NCBI RefSeq assembly: GCF_000938255.1
Contig: NZ_JYMR01000051.1
Span: 186,001 to 250,000, forward strand
Source: Bradyrhizobium sp. LTSP849
GTDB taxonomy: Bacteria > Pseudomonadota > Alphaproteobacteria > Rhizobiales > Xanthobacteraceae
Direction: 5' to 3'
Length of the DNA stretch: 64,000 nt
Made by a program: the position numbers and the translations under genes. Position 1 is the stretch's first letter, and every line of letters starts with the position of its first letter. Below are positions 18,204-25,995 of this stretch, piece by piece. The notes below the pieces were generated by a model, which was not told the origin of the DNA, did no database searches, and was given only the letters and a program-made list of their open reading frames with translations.

Positions 18204-18776
18204 TCACCTGACATGGGCCAGGGGAATACTGATCTCGGCAAGCAGATCGAGGTCGACATCGTGATTGATCTCGATGTATTGCCCGTTCCAGTAGACCAGT
18301 CCGGACAGCTGGGATGACAGCTCGAAGCTCAAGAGACTTCCAACGATGATCCCGTGCGAGTAGCGCTCGATGATCTCTTCGACCCGGCATTCGACGGTCG
18401 CCAGCGAGTTGCCAAGCAGCGGCACGCCCGACGTCCCCGCAGACCACGGAACGCCTTCGAAACGTTGCGGGCCCTTGAGACGACCGTTGCTGAACCGGCT
18501 CGCCAGCTCCTGCTGGTCGGAGCCCAGGATGTTGACGCCGAATACGCCGAAGCGCTCGATCAGCGCGAAGGATGACGCCTGCCGGTTGACGCTGACCAGC
18601 ACGCGCGGCGGACTCGCGCTCAGCGATGTCAGGGACGTGACGGTCATGCCGTTGATGTCCTCGTCATGCCCGGCCGTGATGATACTGACGCCGCCAGCGA
18701 GGCGGCGCATCACCGCGCGGAACTGATGTTCGATCTCGTTGCCGTCGGTGACGAGATGGATGTCCGACCTTCCCAT
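18204..18776 (-). CDS. Flavin reductase family protein
   Basis: A 190-residue flavin reductase-like FMN-binding protein. It contains FRAVMRRLAGGVSIIT, MTVTSLTSLSASPPRVLVSV and the FGVNILGSDQQELA block, all typical of HpaC/DszD/SnaC-like reductases. Such enzymes use NAD(P)H to make free FMNH2 for two-component monooxygenases, which fits the DszC-like gene 47 bases upstream and the LLM monooxygenase downstream in the same operon. The ATG at 18776 is preceded by AAGGAG at eight bases, better than the in-frame codon at 18815. Confidence 0.88.
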   Translation of the reverse strand: MGRSDIHLVTDGNEIEHQFRAVMRRLAGGVSIITAGHDEDINGMTVTSLTSLSASPPRVLVSVNRQASSFALIERFGVFGVNILGSDQQELASRFSNGRLKGPQRFEGVPWSAGTSGVPLLGNSLATVECRVEEIIERYSHGIIVGSLLSFELSSQLSGLVYWNGQYIEINHDVDLDLLAEISIPLAHVR

Positions 18777-18823
18777 GTCAGTCTCTCCTTGCGTCGGACC
18801 GTCGCATGCCGGCATCGGCTTCC

Positions 18824-20056
18824 CTAGAAGAAGCCCTTCGCCGGCAACGGCGTGCCGTTGATCTCGTGTTCACCGATCGAACGCGCCTTGTAGGTCGTCG
18901 GATTGTGCGACGACAGCGTCCGTGCGTTGCGCCAGTGTCGATCGAAGTTGGTGACCTTCTTGGTGGCCGACGCGCCGCCGACATCGAACAGCAGGCTGCC
19001 GCCGCGGATGGCGAAATCGTCCGCGATGATTTTTGCCTTGGCCGAGAGCAGGGCCGCCGCGTGAGCTGCCTCTGCCGCGTTGGAGGCACCGGTGTCGAAG
19101 GCGTCGGTCGCGACGTCCAGCGCTTCGGCCGCCGCGAGCACGACCGTCTCGGCCGCAAAAGCGCCGCTGGCGATCTGGCCGACCGTCTGCTGGAGAAGCG
19201 GGTCTTCGGTCGGGATTTCAGTCGGCGCGTAATAGAACGTGCGCTTGCGCGAGCGCACCAGCGTTGTCGCATCTCGCAGCGTCGCGCGCGCAATGCCCGC
19301 AACGACCGCCGTCAGGAACAGCTGGGCGAACGTATTGGAGTAGGGCACGCCGTAGCCGGTATCAGGCGCATCGAACACCACTTCCTCGCGCTTGACGCTG
19401 ACGTTGCGGAAATGGGTCGTGCCGGTGGCCGTAAGACGCTGCCCGAGCCCGTCCCAGTCGTCGACCAGCTCGATCCCGTCGCGCTTGATCGGCACGATCG
19501 TGGTGCCGGTCGCGCCGGACGGATCGGCAGCGCGGACCAGGACATAATCCGAGTACAATGTCCCGGTGCTGTAATATTTGGTGCCGTTCAGCAAATAATC
19601 GTCGTTCCCATCGGGTGTGAACGTCGTACCCGGCGTCACATTGCCGACGAGGGGGCTTTCGAGCTCGGTCGTTGCAAGCCCGATGATGGCTCCCTCGGCG
19701 ACCGCCTTCTGCCATTGCCGGCTCTGTTCATCCTTGGGAGTGCGTACCAGCCGCTCGACCACGCTGAAATGGTTGCGCAGGATATGCGCCACATTGGCGT
19801 CGGCCTCGCCGAGCCGGATGACGAATGCGATGAGATCACGGATCGTGCTGCCGGCGCCGCCGGCGCCTACCGGGAGCCGCAGCGCGCCGAGACGGGCGTG
19901 GCGAATGAGATCGATCACGTCGAACGGCAGCACGCGGTCGCGCTCGCGATCGCTTGCGCCTTCGGCGATGTGGTTGAGCAAGGCCTCCAGTTCCGATGAG
20001 CCGGTCTTGAGCGGTTCGGACGGCGTCAGAGAGGGCGTGGATACGGTCTTGTTCAT
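18824..20056 (-). CDS. Acyl-CoA-dehydrogenase-like flavin monooxygenase, SfnB/DszC type
   Basis: A 410-residue protein with the acyl-CoA dehydrogenase fold. The mid-domain contains TELESPLVGNVTPGTTF and LNGTKYYSTGTLYSDY, and the C-terminal helical domain ends with GGSLLFDVGGASATKK, as in DszC, SfnB and related FMNH2-dependent monooxygenases, not CoA-thioester dehydrogenases. It should oxidise an organosulfur compound with reduced flavin from the neighbouring reductase. The ATG at 20056 is used; the frame stays open far upstream only because it lies antisense-like within the next gene in another frame. It lies between the SsuA-like and reductase genes. Confidence 0.85.
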   Translation of the reverse strand: MNKTVSTPSLTPSEPLKTGSSELEALLNHIAEGASDRERDRVLPFDVIDLIRHARLGALRLPVGAGGAGSTIRDLIAFVIRLGEADANVAHILRNHFSVVERLVRTPKDEQSRQWQKAVAEGAIIGLATTELESPLVGNVTPGTTFTPDGNDDYLLNGTKYYSTGTLYSDYVLVRAADPSGATGTTIVPIKRDGIELVDDWDGLGQRLTATGTTHFRNVSVKREEVVFDAPDTGYGVPYSNTFAQLFLTAVVAGIARATLRDATTLVRSRKRTFYYAPTEIPTEDPLLQQTVGQIASGAFAAETVVLAAAEALDVATDAFDTGASNAAEAAHAAALLSAKAKIIADDFAIRGGSLLFDVGGASATKKVTNFDRHWRNARTLSSHNPTTYKARSIGEHEINGTPLPAKGFF

Positions 20057-20079
20057 TGCCTCGGCCTGTTGGAACGGAC

Positions 20080-21084
20080 TTAGAGCTGGGCGAGGTGATC
20101 GGTCACCTTGACCGGTTCGGGCAGAACCTTGCGGGCGACGAGCCAGTCGGCGGCCTTTTGCAGCTCGCCTATGAATTGCTCGTCGTTGACCGCGAAGTAG
20201 CGATACTGCCGCTTCATTGCGATGAACCGGTCGCGAACCTCGTCGCTGTATTTCCCGGCTTTCTGCGCGATGTACTCGGCGTCCTTGCTGTTCTCCGAGA
20301 CCCACTTGCCTTCGGCGCGGAACGCGTCGGTCACCGCGCGGACCAGTGCAGGGTTGTCGGTCGCGAATTTGCGGGTGGTCAGGTAGGACGTGTAGTCGAT
20401 CTGGAATTCGAGGTCGCGGCCTTCCAGGAAGATGTCGTGCGCCTTGTATTCGAGTCGGGCGATGTCGACGCCGGGGCTCCACATCGACCAGGCGTCGACC
20501 TTGCCGGCGGCAAGTGCCGGCGCGGCATCCGGCGGATTGAGATAGACGAATTTCACCGCGGAGCGGTCGACCTTGTGCTTCTCGAGTGCTGCAACCAGCA
20601 GGAATTCGCCGAGGCCCGAGCGATTGACCGCGACCGACTTGCCGACGAGATCCTCGATCCTGTCGATGCCGGAGCCGTCCTTGGCGATGATTGCCGTGGT
20701 GCGGGGCTCGTAGACCACGAACTGCGTGAACACCAGCGGTGAACCGGCAATGATGGCGGCCAGCGCAGGCGTGGTGCTGCCACCGAAGCTGAAGTCGGCG
20801 CTGCCGCCGGTGACAGCCTGCAAGGTCGGCGCGTGGTTCGGGAAGGGCCCAAGCCATTCGACCTTGATCCCGTCCCTGGCGAGCTGCTTCTCGAACTCGC
20901 CGCGCTCCCTGGCGATCAGGTTGAGGCCGCCCAGACCCCAGGTCAGGCGGACCGTGTCCGTGGTGCGGCCGGGCGCGGCCTGCGCGAGCTCAGAGATGTT
21001 CATGCCGGCGAGCGCGCCAATGCCGAAGGCTGCGGAGCCGAGGAAGCTGCGCCGGGAGGGTTTGGCGATGGAGGAATCGGACAT
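20080..21084 (-). CDS. ssuA: Sulfonate/sulfur-ester ABC transporter substrate-binding protein (SsuA-like), Tat signal
   Basis: A 334-residue periplasmic binding protein of the SsuA/TauA group. The N-terminus has a twin-arginine motif SRRSFLG (about residues 10-16) and a hydrophobic stretch ending ELAQAA. The core shows RLTWGLGGLNLIARERGEFE, then GGSADFSFGGSTTPALAA and SMWSPGVDIAR as in aliphatic sulfonate binders. Third gene of the minus-strand operon, 18 bases after SsuB-like ATPase. Ligand is likely a sulfonate or sulfone, deduced from the monooxygenases next door. Confidence 0.88.
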   Translation of the reverse strand: MSDSSIAKPSRRSFLGSAAFGIGALAGMNISELAQAAPGRTTDTVRLTWGLGGLNLIARERGEFEKQLARDGIKVEWLGPFPNHAPTLQAVTGGSADFSFGGSTTPALAAIIAGSPLVFTQFVVYEPRTTAIIAKDGSGIDRIEDLVGKSVAVNRSGLGEFLLVAALEKHKVDRSAVKFVYLNPPDAAPALAAGKVDAWSMWSPGVDIARLEYKAHDIFLEGRDLEFQIDYTSYLTTRKFATDNPALVRAVTDAFRAEGKWVSENSKDAEYIAQKAGKYSDEVRDRFIAMKRQYRYFAVNDEQFIGELQKAADWLVARKVLPEPVKVTDHLAQL

Positions 21085-21102
21085 GTTGGCCTTCCGGAGA
21101 AC

Positions 21103-21831
21103 CTAGTTGGGAGAATGAGAGATCACGCCAAGCTCGCCGAGCAGCTCCGCGCGCGAGATGGATGCCGAACCGTCGCGCGCCGCGCGATGCTCAAAGGCGA
21201 TTGCGCCATCACGCATCACCAGGATGCGGTCGGCGAGGGCGATCGCCTCGTCGACGTCGTGGGTGACCAGCAGGACGCCTGGCTGATGATTGGTGACCAG
21301 TTCGCGGACGAGCTCATGCATGCGAATTCGGGTCAGCGCATCGAGTGCGGCAAACGGCTCGTCGAGCAGCAGGAGCTCGGGCTGCTGCACCAGCGCCCGA
21401 GCGAGCGCCACGCGCTGCGCCTGTCCGCCGGAGAGGTTGCGCGGCCAGTCGTCGAGCCTGTCACCGAGGCCGACCTCGGTGAGCGCTTCGGCGGCGCGTT
21501 CGCGCGCGTCTTGGGCCTGCAAGCCGAGCGCGACGTTGCGCCAGAGGTTGTCCCAGGGCAGCAGCCGATGTTCCTGAAACACCACTGCCGGCCGGCGGGG
21601 CGCCACGATGCGTCCGCCCTGGACGGGATCGAGGCCGGCAAGGGCCCGCAACAGCGTGGTCTTGCCGCAACCGCTCTCGCCCAGCAGGGCGACGAACTCG
21701 CCGCGCTCGATGCGCAGGTTCAGCTTCTCGATGACGACGCGGCTGCCGTAGCGGCGGACGAGATTGCTGACAATGACGGCCGGTCCTGACTCGGAAGGCG
21801 CTGCGTAACGCGGAGCGACATGAACGTTCAT
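21103..21831 (-). CDS. ssuB: Sulfonate-type ABC transporter ATP-binding protein (SsuB-like)
   Basis: A 242-residue cytoplasmic ATPase of the nitrate/sulfonate/taurine family. It has Walker A GESGCGKTT at about residues 55-63, Q-loop VVFQEHRLLPWDN, signature NLSGGQAQR and Walker B LLLLDEPFAALD followed by a D-loop and H-switch (VTHDVDEA). The ATG at 21831 overlaps the permease stop by four bases (ATGA); a longer frame upstream lies within the permease gene. It powers import by the permease and the binding protein encoded on either side. Confidence 0.92.
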   Translation of the reverse strand: MNVHVAPRYAAPSESGPAVIVSNLVRRYGSRVVIEKLNLRIERGEFVALLGESGCGKTTLLRALAGLDPVQGGRIVAPRRPAVVFQEHRLLPWDNLWRNVALGLQAQDARERAAEALTEVGLGDRLDDWPRNLSGGQAQRVALARALVQQPELLLLDEPFAALDALTRIRMHELVRELVTNHQPGVLLVTHDVDEAIALADRILVMRDGAIAFEHRAARDGSASISRAELLGELGVISHSPN

Positions 21832-22700
21832 CGCGCCGCTCCGTAATTCGGATGCCAGGCGAGCAGGCGCCTTTCGAGCAATCGGGCGATGGCGTCGGCC
21901 GCGATGCCGATCAGCGCATAGATCACGATGGTCAGGATGATCACGTCGGTGCGCAGAAATTCGCGTGCGTCCATCGCGAGAAAGCCGATACCCGACTGCG
22001 CGCCGATGGTTTCGGCCACGACCAGTGCAAGCCATGCCGTGGCCAGAGCATAGCGAACCCCGGTCAGGATCGACGGCAACGCGCCGGGAAGGATGATGCG
22101 GCTGATCAGTTGGATCGAGCTCAGGCCCTGGACCCGGCCGAGCTCGAGCAGCTTGGGGTCGACCTGCCGGATGCCAAGCACGGTGTTGATGTAGATCGGA
22201 AACGTGACGCCAAGCGCCACAAGGAAGATCTTCTCCGCTTCACCGACGCCGAGCCAGACAATGACCAAAGGCAGCGAGGCGAGGAAGGGGATGGCCCTGA
22301 TCATCTGCACGCTGCGATCGATCGTAGCCTCCGCAATCCGCGAGAAGCCGACCAGAATTCCGAATGCGGCGCCGACCGCCGCACCCAGCGCGAAGCCCGC
22401 CGCGGCGCGCAGCAAGCTCACACCGAGATCGTTCAGCAAGGTTCCGGTGGTCACCAGCTTGAACGCGGTGCGGATGACCTTGCTGGGTGCGGGCAGCACC
22501 TGCGGCGAGAGCCATCCCGCTTGCGCAAGCGCTTCCCAGACGATGACCAGCAACACGGGTGCAAGCCAGGACAGAAGCAGAAGGCCGCGAGCGCCAAGCC
22601 TGCTTGCCGATGCGAGCGATGTGTCGCTGCTTTGCGACGGCAGGCCGCCATCCGCACCGATCACCGTGCGTTCGATTTGGCTCAGTTCGATATTGCTCAA
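21828..22700 (-). CDS. ssuC: Sulfonate-type ABC transporter permease (SsuC-like)
   Basis: A 290-residue inner-membrane permease of the SsuC/TauC family. An N-terminal cytoplasmic tail of about 35 residues is followed by a first helix (LLLSWLAPVLLVIVWEAL region) and the conserved core with RAIPFLASLPLVIVWLGVGE and an EAA loop near GLSSIQLISRIILPGALP. It is the first gene of the minus-strand organosulfur operon, transcribed from a 223-base divergent region shared with the SfnG/SsuD-like monooxygenase. Confidence 0.92.
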   Translation of the reverse strand: MSNIELSQIERTVIGADGGLPSQSSDTSLASASRLGARGLLLLSWLAPVLLVIVWEALAQAGWLSPQVLPAPSKVIRTAFKLVTTGTLLNDLGVSLLRAAAGFALGAAVGAAFGILVGFSRIAEATIDRSVQMIRAIPFLASLPLVIVWLGVGEAEKIFLVALGVTFPIYINTVLGIRQVDPKLLELGRVQGLSSIQLISRIILPGALPSILTGVRYALATAWLALVVAETIGAQSGIGFLAMDAREFLRTDVIILTIVIYALIGIAADAIARLLERRLLAWHPNYGAAR

Positions 22701-22749
22701 GATTTGAGACCTCGTTCAGCGCAAAATGTCCCACGAAATCACGCCGGCA

Positions 22750-22767
22750 GAAATAGAGCGCTATTTC
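22750..22767. promoter_or_regulatory. Inverted repeat in the divergent organosulfur promoter region
   Basis: GAAATAG-AGCG-CTATTTC is a perfect seven-base dyad with a four-base spacer. It lies 50 bases upstream of the SsuC-like start and about 157 bases upstream of the monooxygenase start. The length and symmetry suit a dimeric regulator such as a LysR-type sulfur regulator. No regulator gene is adjacent, so the factor is unknown. Confidence 0.45.
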
Positions 22768-22923
22768 AATTGTCGTCCGCTCCGGAGTGATCTGCTGTCG
22801 TCACGGCGCAGGTCTGCGACAAAGAACATCTTTTGATGGCGGATATGCTTGATCTCGCGCCGGCCATTGGCGAGAACGAGTAACGATTGCTAACATGAGC
22901 CGGGAAAGTCACGGGAGAGTACG

Positions 22924-24015
22924 ATGGCGAGCTCACCTCTTCGCTTCGGGATCTGGGCGCTGGTGCATGGCCCGCGGGCCGCGCATCAGGATCCGGAAGA
23001 GCCTTATGATGCGTCCTGGGAACGCAATCGGGATCTCGTGCTCGCGGCTGAAGAGCTCGGTTATGATTCAACGTTGATCGCGCAACACACCATCAATCCG
23101 CATCAGGAAGACCTCGATCAACTCGAGGCCTGGAGTGCGGCGGCGGCGATTGCGGCGCTGACGAAGCGCATCGAGATCATCGCTGCGATCAAGCCGTATC
23201 TCTATCACCCCGTTGTGCTGGCAAAGCTCGCGCTCGGGATCGAGAACATCAGCCGTGGCCGGTTTGCGCTCAATCTCGTCAATGCCTGGAACCGCCCGGA
23301 ACTGGAGAAGGCGGGGATCGGTTTTCCGGAGCACGATGCCCGTTATGCTTACGGCAGGGAGTGGATATCTGTCGTCACCCGCCTGATGGAGGGTGAGCGT
23401 CTCAACTTCAGCGGGGAGCATTTCAACGTCACCGATTACGCGCTGCGCCCGACCAGCCTGTACCGCAAGCGCCCGGCCATCTATGTCGGCGGTGAATCCG
23501 AGCCGGCGCGCGATCTGGTTGCCGGCCACGGCGACGTCTGGTTCATCAACGGTCAGCCTCTGGAAGATGTGGCCGGCCTGATCGCCGATGTCGCGGCGCG
23601 TCCGCGCGGTGCAACGCCGCCATTGCGTTTCGGCCTTTCTGCCTTTGTCGTCGCCCGCGAAACCCGGGAGCAGGCGCAGGCCGCCCACGCGCGGCTGCTT
23701 AGCCTGGCCGCAAAGGACGCGCCGATGAAGGCGATCCAGAAGCAGAATACCGACCCCAAGGTCGTGATGATGCAGACCATGCAGAAGACGCCGCGCGTCG
23801 GCAGCAATGGCGGCACCGCAGCGGGACTGGTCGGGAGCTATGACGAGGTTGCGGCGCGCATCGAGGCGTTCCATGCAGCCGGTATCGAACTCTTCATGCT
23901 GCAATTCCAGCCGTTCGAGGCCGAGATGCGTCGGTTTGCACACGAGGTGATCCCGCGCGTGCGGGCGAGGCAGTCGGCGGGACTTGCCGAGGGGCTGGTC
24001 CAGTCGCGGGGATAG
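22924..24015 (+). CDS. FMNH2-dependent sulfone/alkanesulfonate monooxygenase (SfnG/SsuD-like)
   Basis: A 363-residue luciferase-like monooxygenase. Motifs include a segment with GRFALNLVNAWNRPE, then HDARYAYGREWI, and RPAIYVGGESEPARDL, in the order seen in dimethylsulfone monooxygenase SfnG and alkanesulfonate monooxygenase SsuD. My recall of the family favours SfnG, but SsuD-type activity is not excluded. These enzymes cleave C-S bonds with FMNH2 and O2, releasing sulfite or methanesulfinate. It is divergent from the Ssu-like transporter operon, which encodes the needed flavin reductase. Confidence 0.85.
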   Translation: MASSPLRFGIWALVHGPRAAHQDPEEPYDASWERNRDLVLAAEELGYDSTLIAQHTINPHQEDLDQLEAWSAAAAIAALTKRIEIIAAIKPYLYHPVVLAKLALGIENISRGRFALNLVNAWNRPELEKAGIGFPEHDARYAYGREWISVVTRLMEGERLNFSGEHFNVTDYALRPTSLYRKRPAIYVGGESEPARDLVAGHGDVWFINGQPLEDVAGLIADVAARPRGATPPLRFGLSAFVVARETREQAQAAHARLLSLAAKDAPMKAIQKQNTDPKVVMMQTMQKTPRVGSNGGTAAGLVGSYDEVAARIEAFHAAGIELFMLQFQPFEAEMRRFAHEVIPRVRARQSAGLAEGLVQSRG

Positions 24016-24028
24016 ATCGTGGAAGCGG

Positions 24029-25369
24029 CTAGGCCGATGCCACCTCCGGCGTCTGCTTCGCGAAGCGGCTCTCCGGTCGCGGCAGGCCAAAATGATCGCG
24101 GAGCGTCGATCCCGTGTATTCGGTCCGGAACAGCCCGCGCTTCTGAAGGATCGGCACGACGGTATCGACAAAGGTCTCCAGCCCGGACGGCAGCACATCC
24201 GGCATCAGGTTGAAGCCGTCCGCGGCGCCGGCCTTGAACCAGGCCTCGATATCATCGGCGATCTGCTCCGGCGTGCCGACGATGATGCGATGCCCGACGC
24301 CGCCGCCGAGCGCGCGGATAAGCTGCCGTACCGTCAGATTGCCGCGCCGGGCGAGATTCACGGTGCCCTGGAACATGGTGTGATTGGCGTTGACCGGCAA
24401 CGGCAACGGATCGGGCAGGGGCTTGTCGAGCTCGAGCAGTGCAGGGTCGATCTGGAGCGTGCCGGCAAGCCGCGCCAGGCTGTATTCGATCGGTACCAAT
24501 TCCCAGAGTTCGTCCTGCCGCCGCCTGGCCTCCGCTTCGGTGCTGCCGATGACGGTGGCAAGTCCCGGCAGGATGACGATGGAATCTCCGGAACGGCCGT
24601 AGGTGGCGGCCCGTGCGCGCAGATCGCGGGCATAGCTGACGCCTTCCTCAATGCTCTGTGCCAACGTGAACACGGCTTCGGCGTAGGCGGCCGCGAAATC
24701 GCGGCCGTCGTTCGACCCGCCCGCTTGCACGGTGACCGGGCGTCCCTGCGGCGATCGTGGGACGTTCAAGGGACCCGCCACCGAATAATGCGGGCCGCGA
24801 TGGGCGATCGGGTGCACTTTCGAGGTATCAACGAAGCGAGCGCTGGCCTTGTCGCCGACGAAAGCGTCGTCCTCCCAGCTATCGAACAGCGCGTGGATGA
24901 CTTCGGTGAATTCCTTGGCGCGTTTGTAGCGCGCTTTGTGCTCGGTCACGGACGAGAGGCCGAAATTCCGGCCCGAAGCAGCGTCGGCCGTCGTGACCGC
25001 GTTCCATCCCGAGCGTCCGCCGCTGGCATGGTCGAGCGTCACGAAGCGGCGGGCGATGTTGTAGGGCTCGTTATAAGTTGTGGACACCGTTCCAATCAGC
25101 CCAACATGTCTGGTCGCGGCCGCGACAGTCGCCAGCACGATCGTCGGTTCCAGCGACGTGAACGACCGATAGTCGATGCGGTCGTTCACGGCCGGCGAGT
25201 CCGCCAGAAAGATCGCATCGAATTTACCGCGCTCTGCAATCTGCGCCACACGCACGTAATGGCCGAGATCGAAGAAGGCGCGCGGATCGCTGTCCGGCAG
25301 CCGCCATGCCGACGGATAGACGCCGGAGTGAAGCAGGTTGACGTTCAGGTGCAATTGGCGTGGCAGCAT
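24029..25369 (-). CDS. FMNH2-dependent monooxygenase, NtaA/SnaA/DszA family (second copy)
   Basis: A 446-residue LLM monooxygenase of the same clade and length as the 15689-17032 gene. Shared stretches include FDAIFLADSPAVND, GTVSTTYNEPYNIARRF, GRSGWNAVTT and QAGGSNDGRDFAAAYAEAVF. The ATG at 25369 begins LPRQLHLNVNLLHSG, where homology to the paralogue starts; an upstream extension to 25531 is unsupported. It converges on the SfnG/SsuD-like gene with a 13-base gap. Two copies in one cluster suggest different sulfone or sulfonate substrates. Confidence 0.88.
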   Translation of the reverse strand: MLPRQLHLNVNLLHSGVYPSAWRLPDSDPRAFFDLGHYVRVAQIAERGKFDAIFLADSPAVNDRIDYRSFTSLEPTIVLATVAAATRHVGLIGTVSTTYNEPYNIARRFVTLDHASGGRSGWNAVTTADAASGRNFGLSSVTEHKARYKRAKEFTEVIHALFDSWEDDAFVGDKASARFVDTSKVHPIAHRGPHYSVAGPLNVPRSPQGRPVTVQAGGSNDGRDFAAAYAEAVFTLAQSIEEGVSYARDLRARAATYGRSGDSIVILPGLATVIGSTEAEARRRQDELWELVPIEYSLARLAGTLQIDPALLELDKPLPDPLPLPVNANHTMFQGTVNLARRGNLTVRQLIRALGGGVGHRIIVGTPEQIADDIEAWFKAGAADGFNLMPDVLPSGLETFVDTVVPILQKRGLFRTEYTGSTLRDHFGLPRPESRFAKQTPEVASA

Positions 25370-25995
25370 AGCACGTTCCGTCGGTGGCTTTGCGATAGAC
25401 GCAGATATCGTGCCGCGACCGTCGAATGAAGCGCAAAACTGTCGTATGCGCGAATTCGCAACGTTCGCTGTGCGGTGGTCGCTCTCGGTAGGGAAAGGCT
25501 GCGCTGGAGTGTGGCTGGGCGAGAATATCATTCGCGAGCCTGATTTCCACGATCCGATCTTGCCGCTGTTTTGCCCGACGAGTCAAAGGGCCTGAGCTTG
25601 ATGAAATCAGGCTTGCTTGGTGGTTTGCCCTCGCCACGGAGAGCTGCGTCGCATTCTGCGCCCGCGTGTCGATTCAACCAAGCCTGACCTGGGCTTAAGC
25701 CGCCCCACCCCCGGCAACCGGCCGGTGGCGGTTCTACTGTGCATGGGGTTGTTTTTCAGATTTTTGTTTTTGAGCAAGCGCCCTTTGCCCACTCTGGGAC
25801 TCTTTTGTGCGAGTGAGTTTGTTTCCAATTCGGCGAACGATCAGGAACAAACGAATTCCGAAACCGCGATCAGGCAGCACGCGCATCGCTATTTTCCCTA
25901 CCCGCTCGACAGCGCAGAAATCCAAACGCATCCTTCGATCGACAGGCGAGGCGGACCGAGCGCCGCGCGAGCCCTTGAGAGCGAAGGAGTTGCAG
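25370..25995. other. 626-base gap upstream of metY with dyad symmetry
   Basis: No gene is supported here on either strand. Visible structure: CAGGCTTG (25609-25616) can pair with CAAGCCTG (25680-25687); ACCGGCCGGT is a perfect palindrome near 25719-25728; a T-rich stretch runs from about 25747 to 25775; GTTTGTTTCC (25817-25826) faces GGAACAAAC (25844-25852) with one bulged base. The gap separates two divergent genes, so it holds both promoters and perhaps a regulated metY leader. I could not match it to the SAM-II or another known riboswitch. Confidence 0.5.

Noticed and set aside
18824..20857. A 677-codon open frame covering two gene positions
   Set aside because: Only the part from 20056 down has family homology; the upstream part is an alternative frame of the SsuA-like gene.
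25741..25775. T-rich stretch as an intrinsic terminator
   Set aside because: No adjacent GC-rich stem precedes it at the right distance; the nearest palindrome is about 20 bases away.
25607..25828. A 73-codon frame on the minus strand in the metY gap
   Set aside because: No ribosome site or family; probably chance.
25370..25995. SAM-II riboswitch upstream of metY
   Set aside because: The family is expected here, but I could not find its conserved core sequence; only generic dyads are seen.
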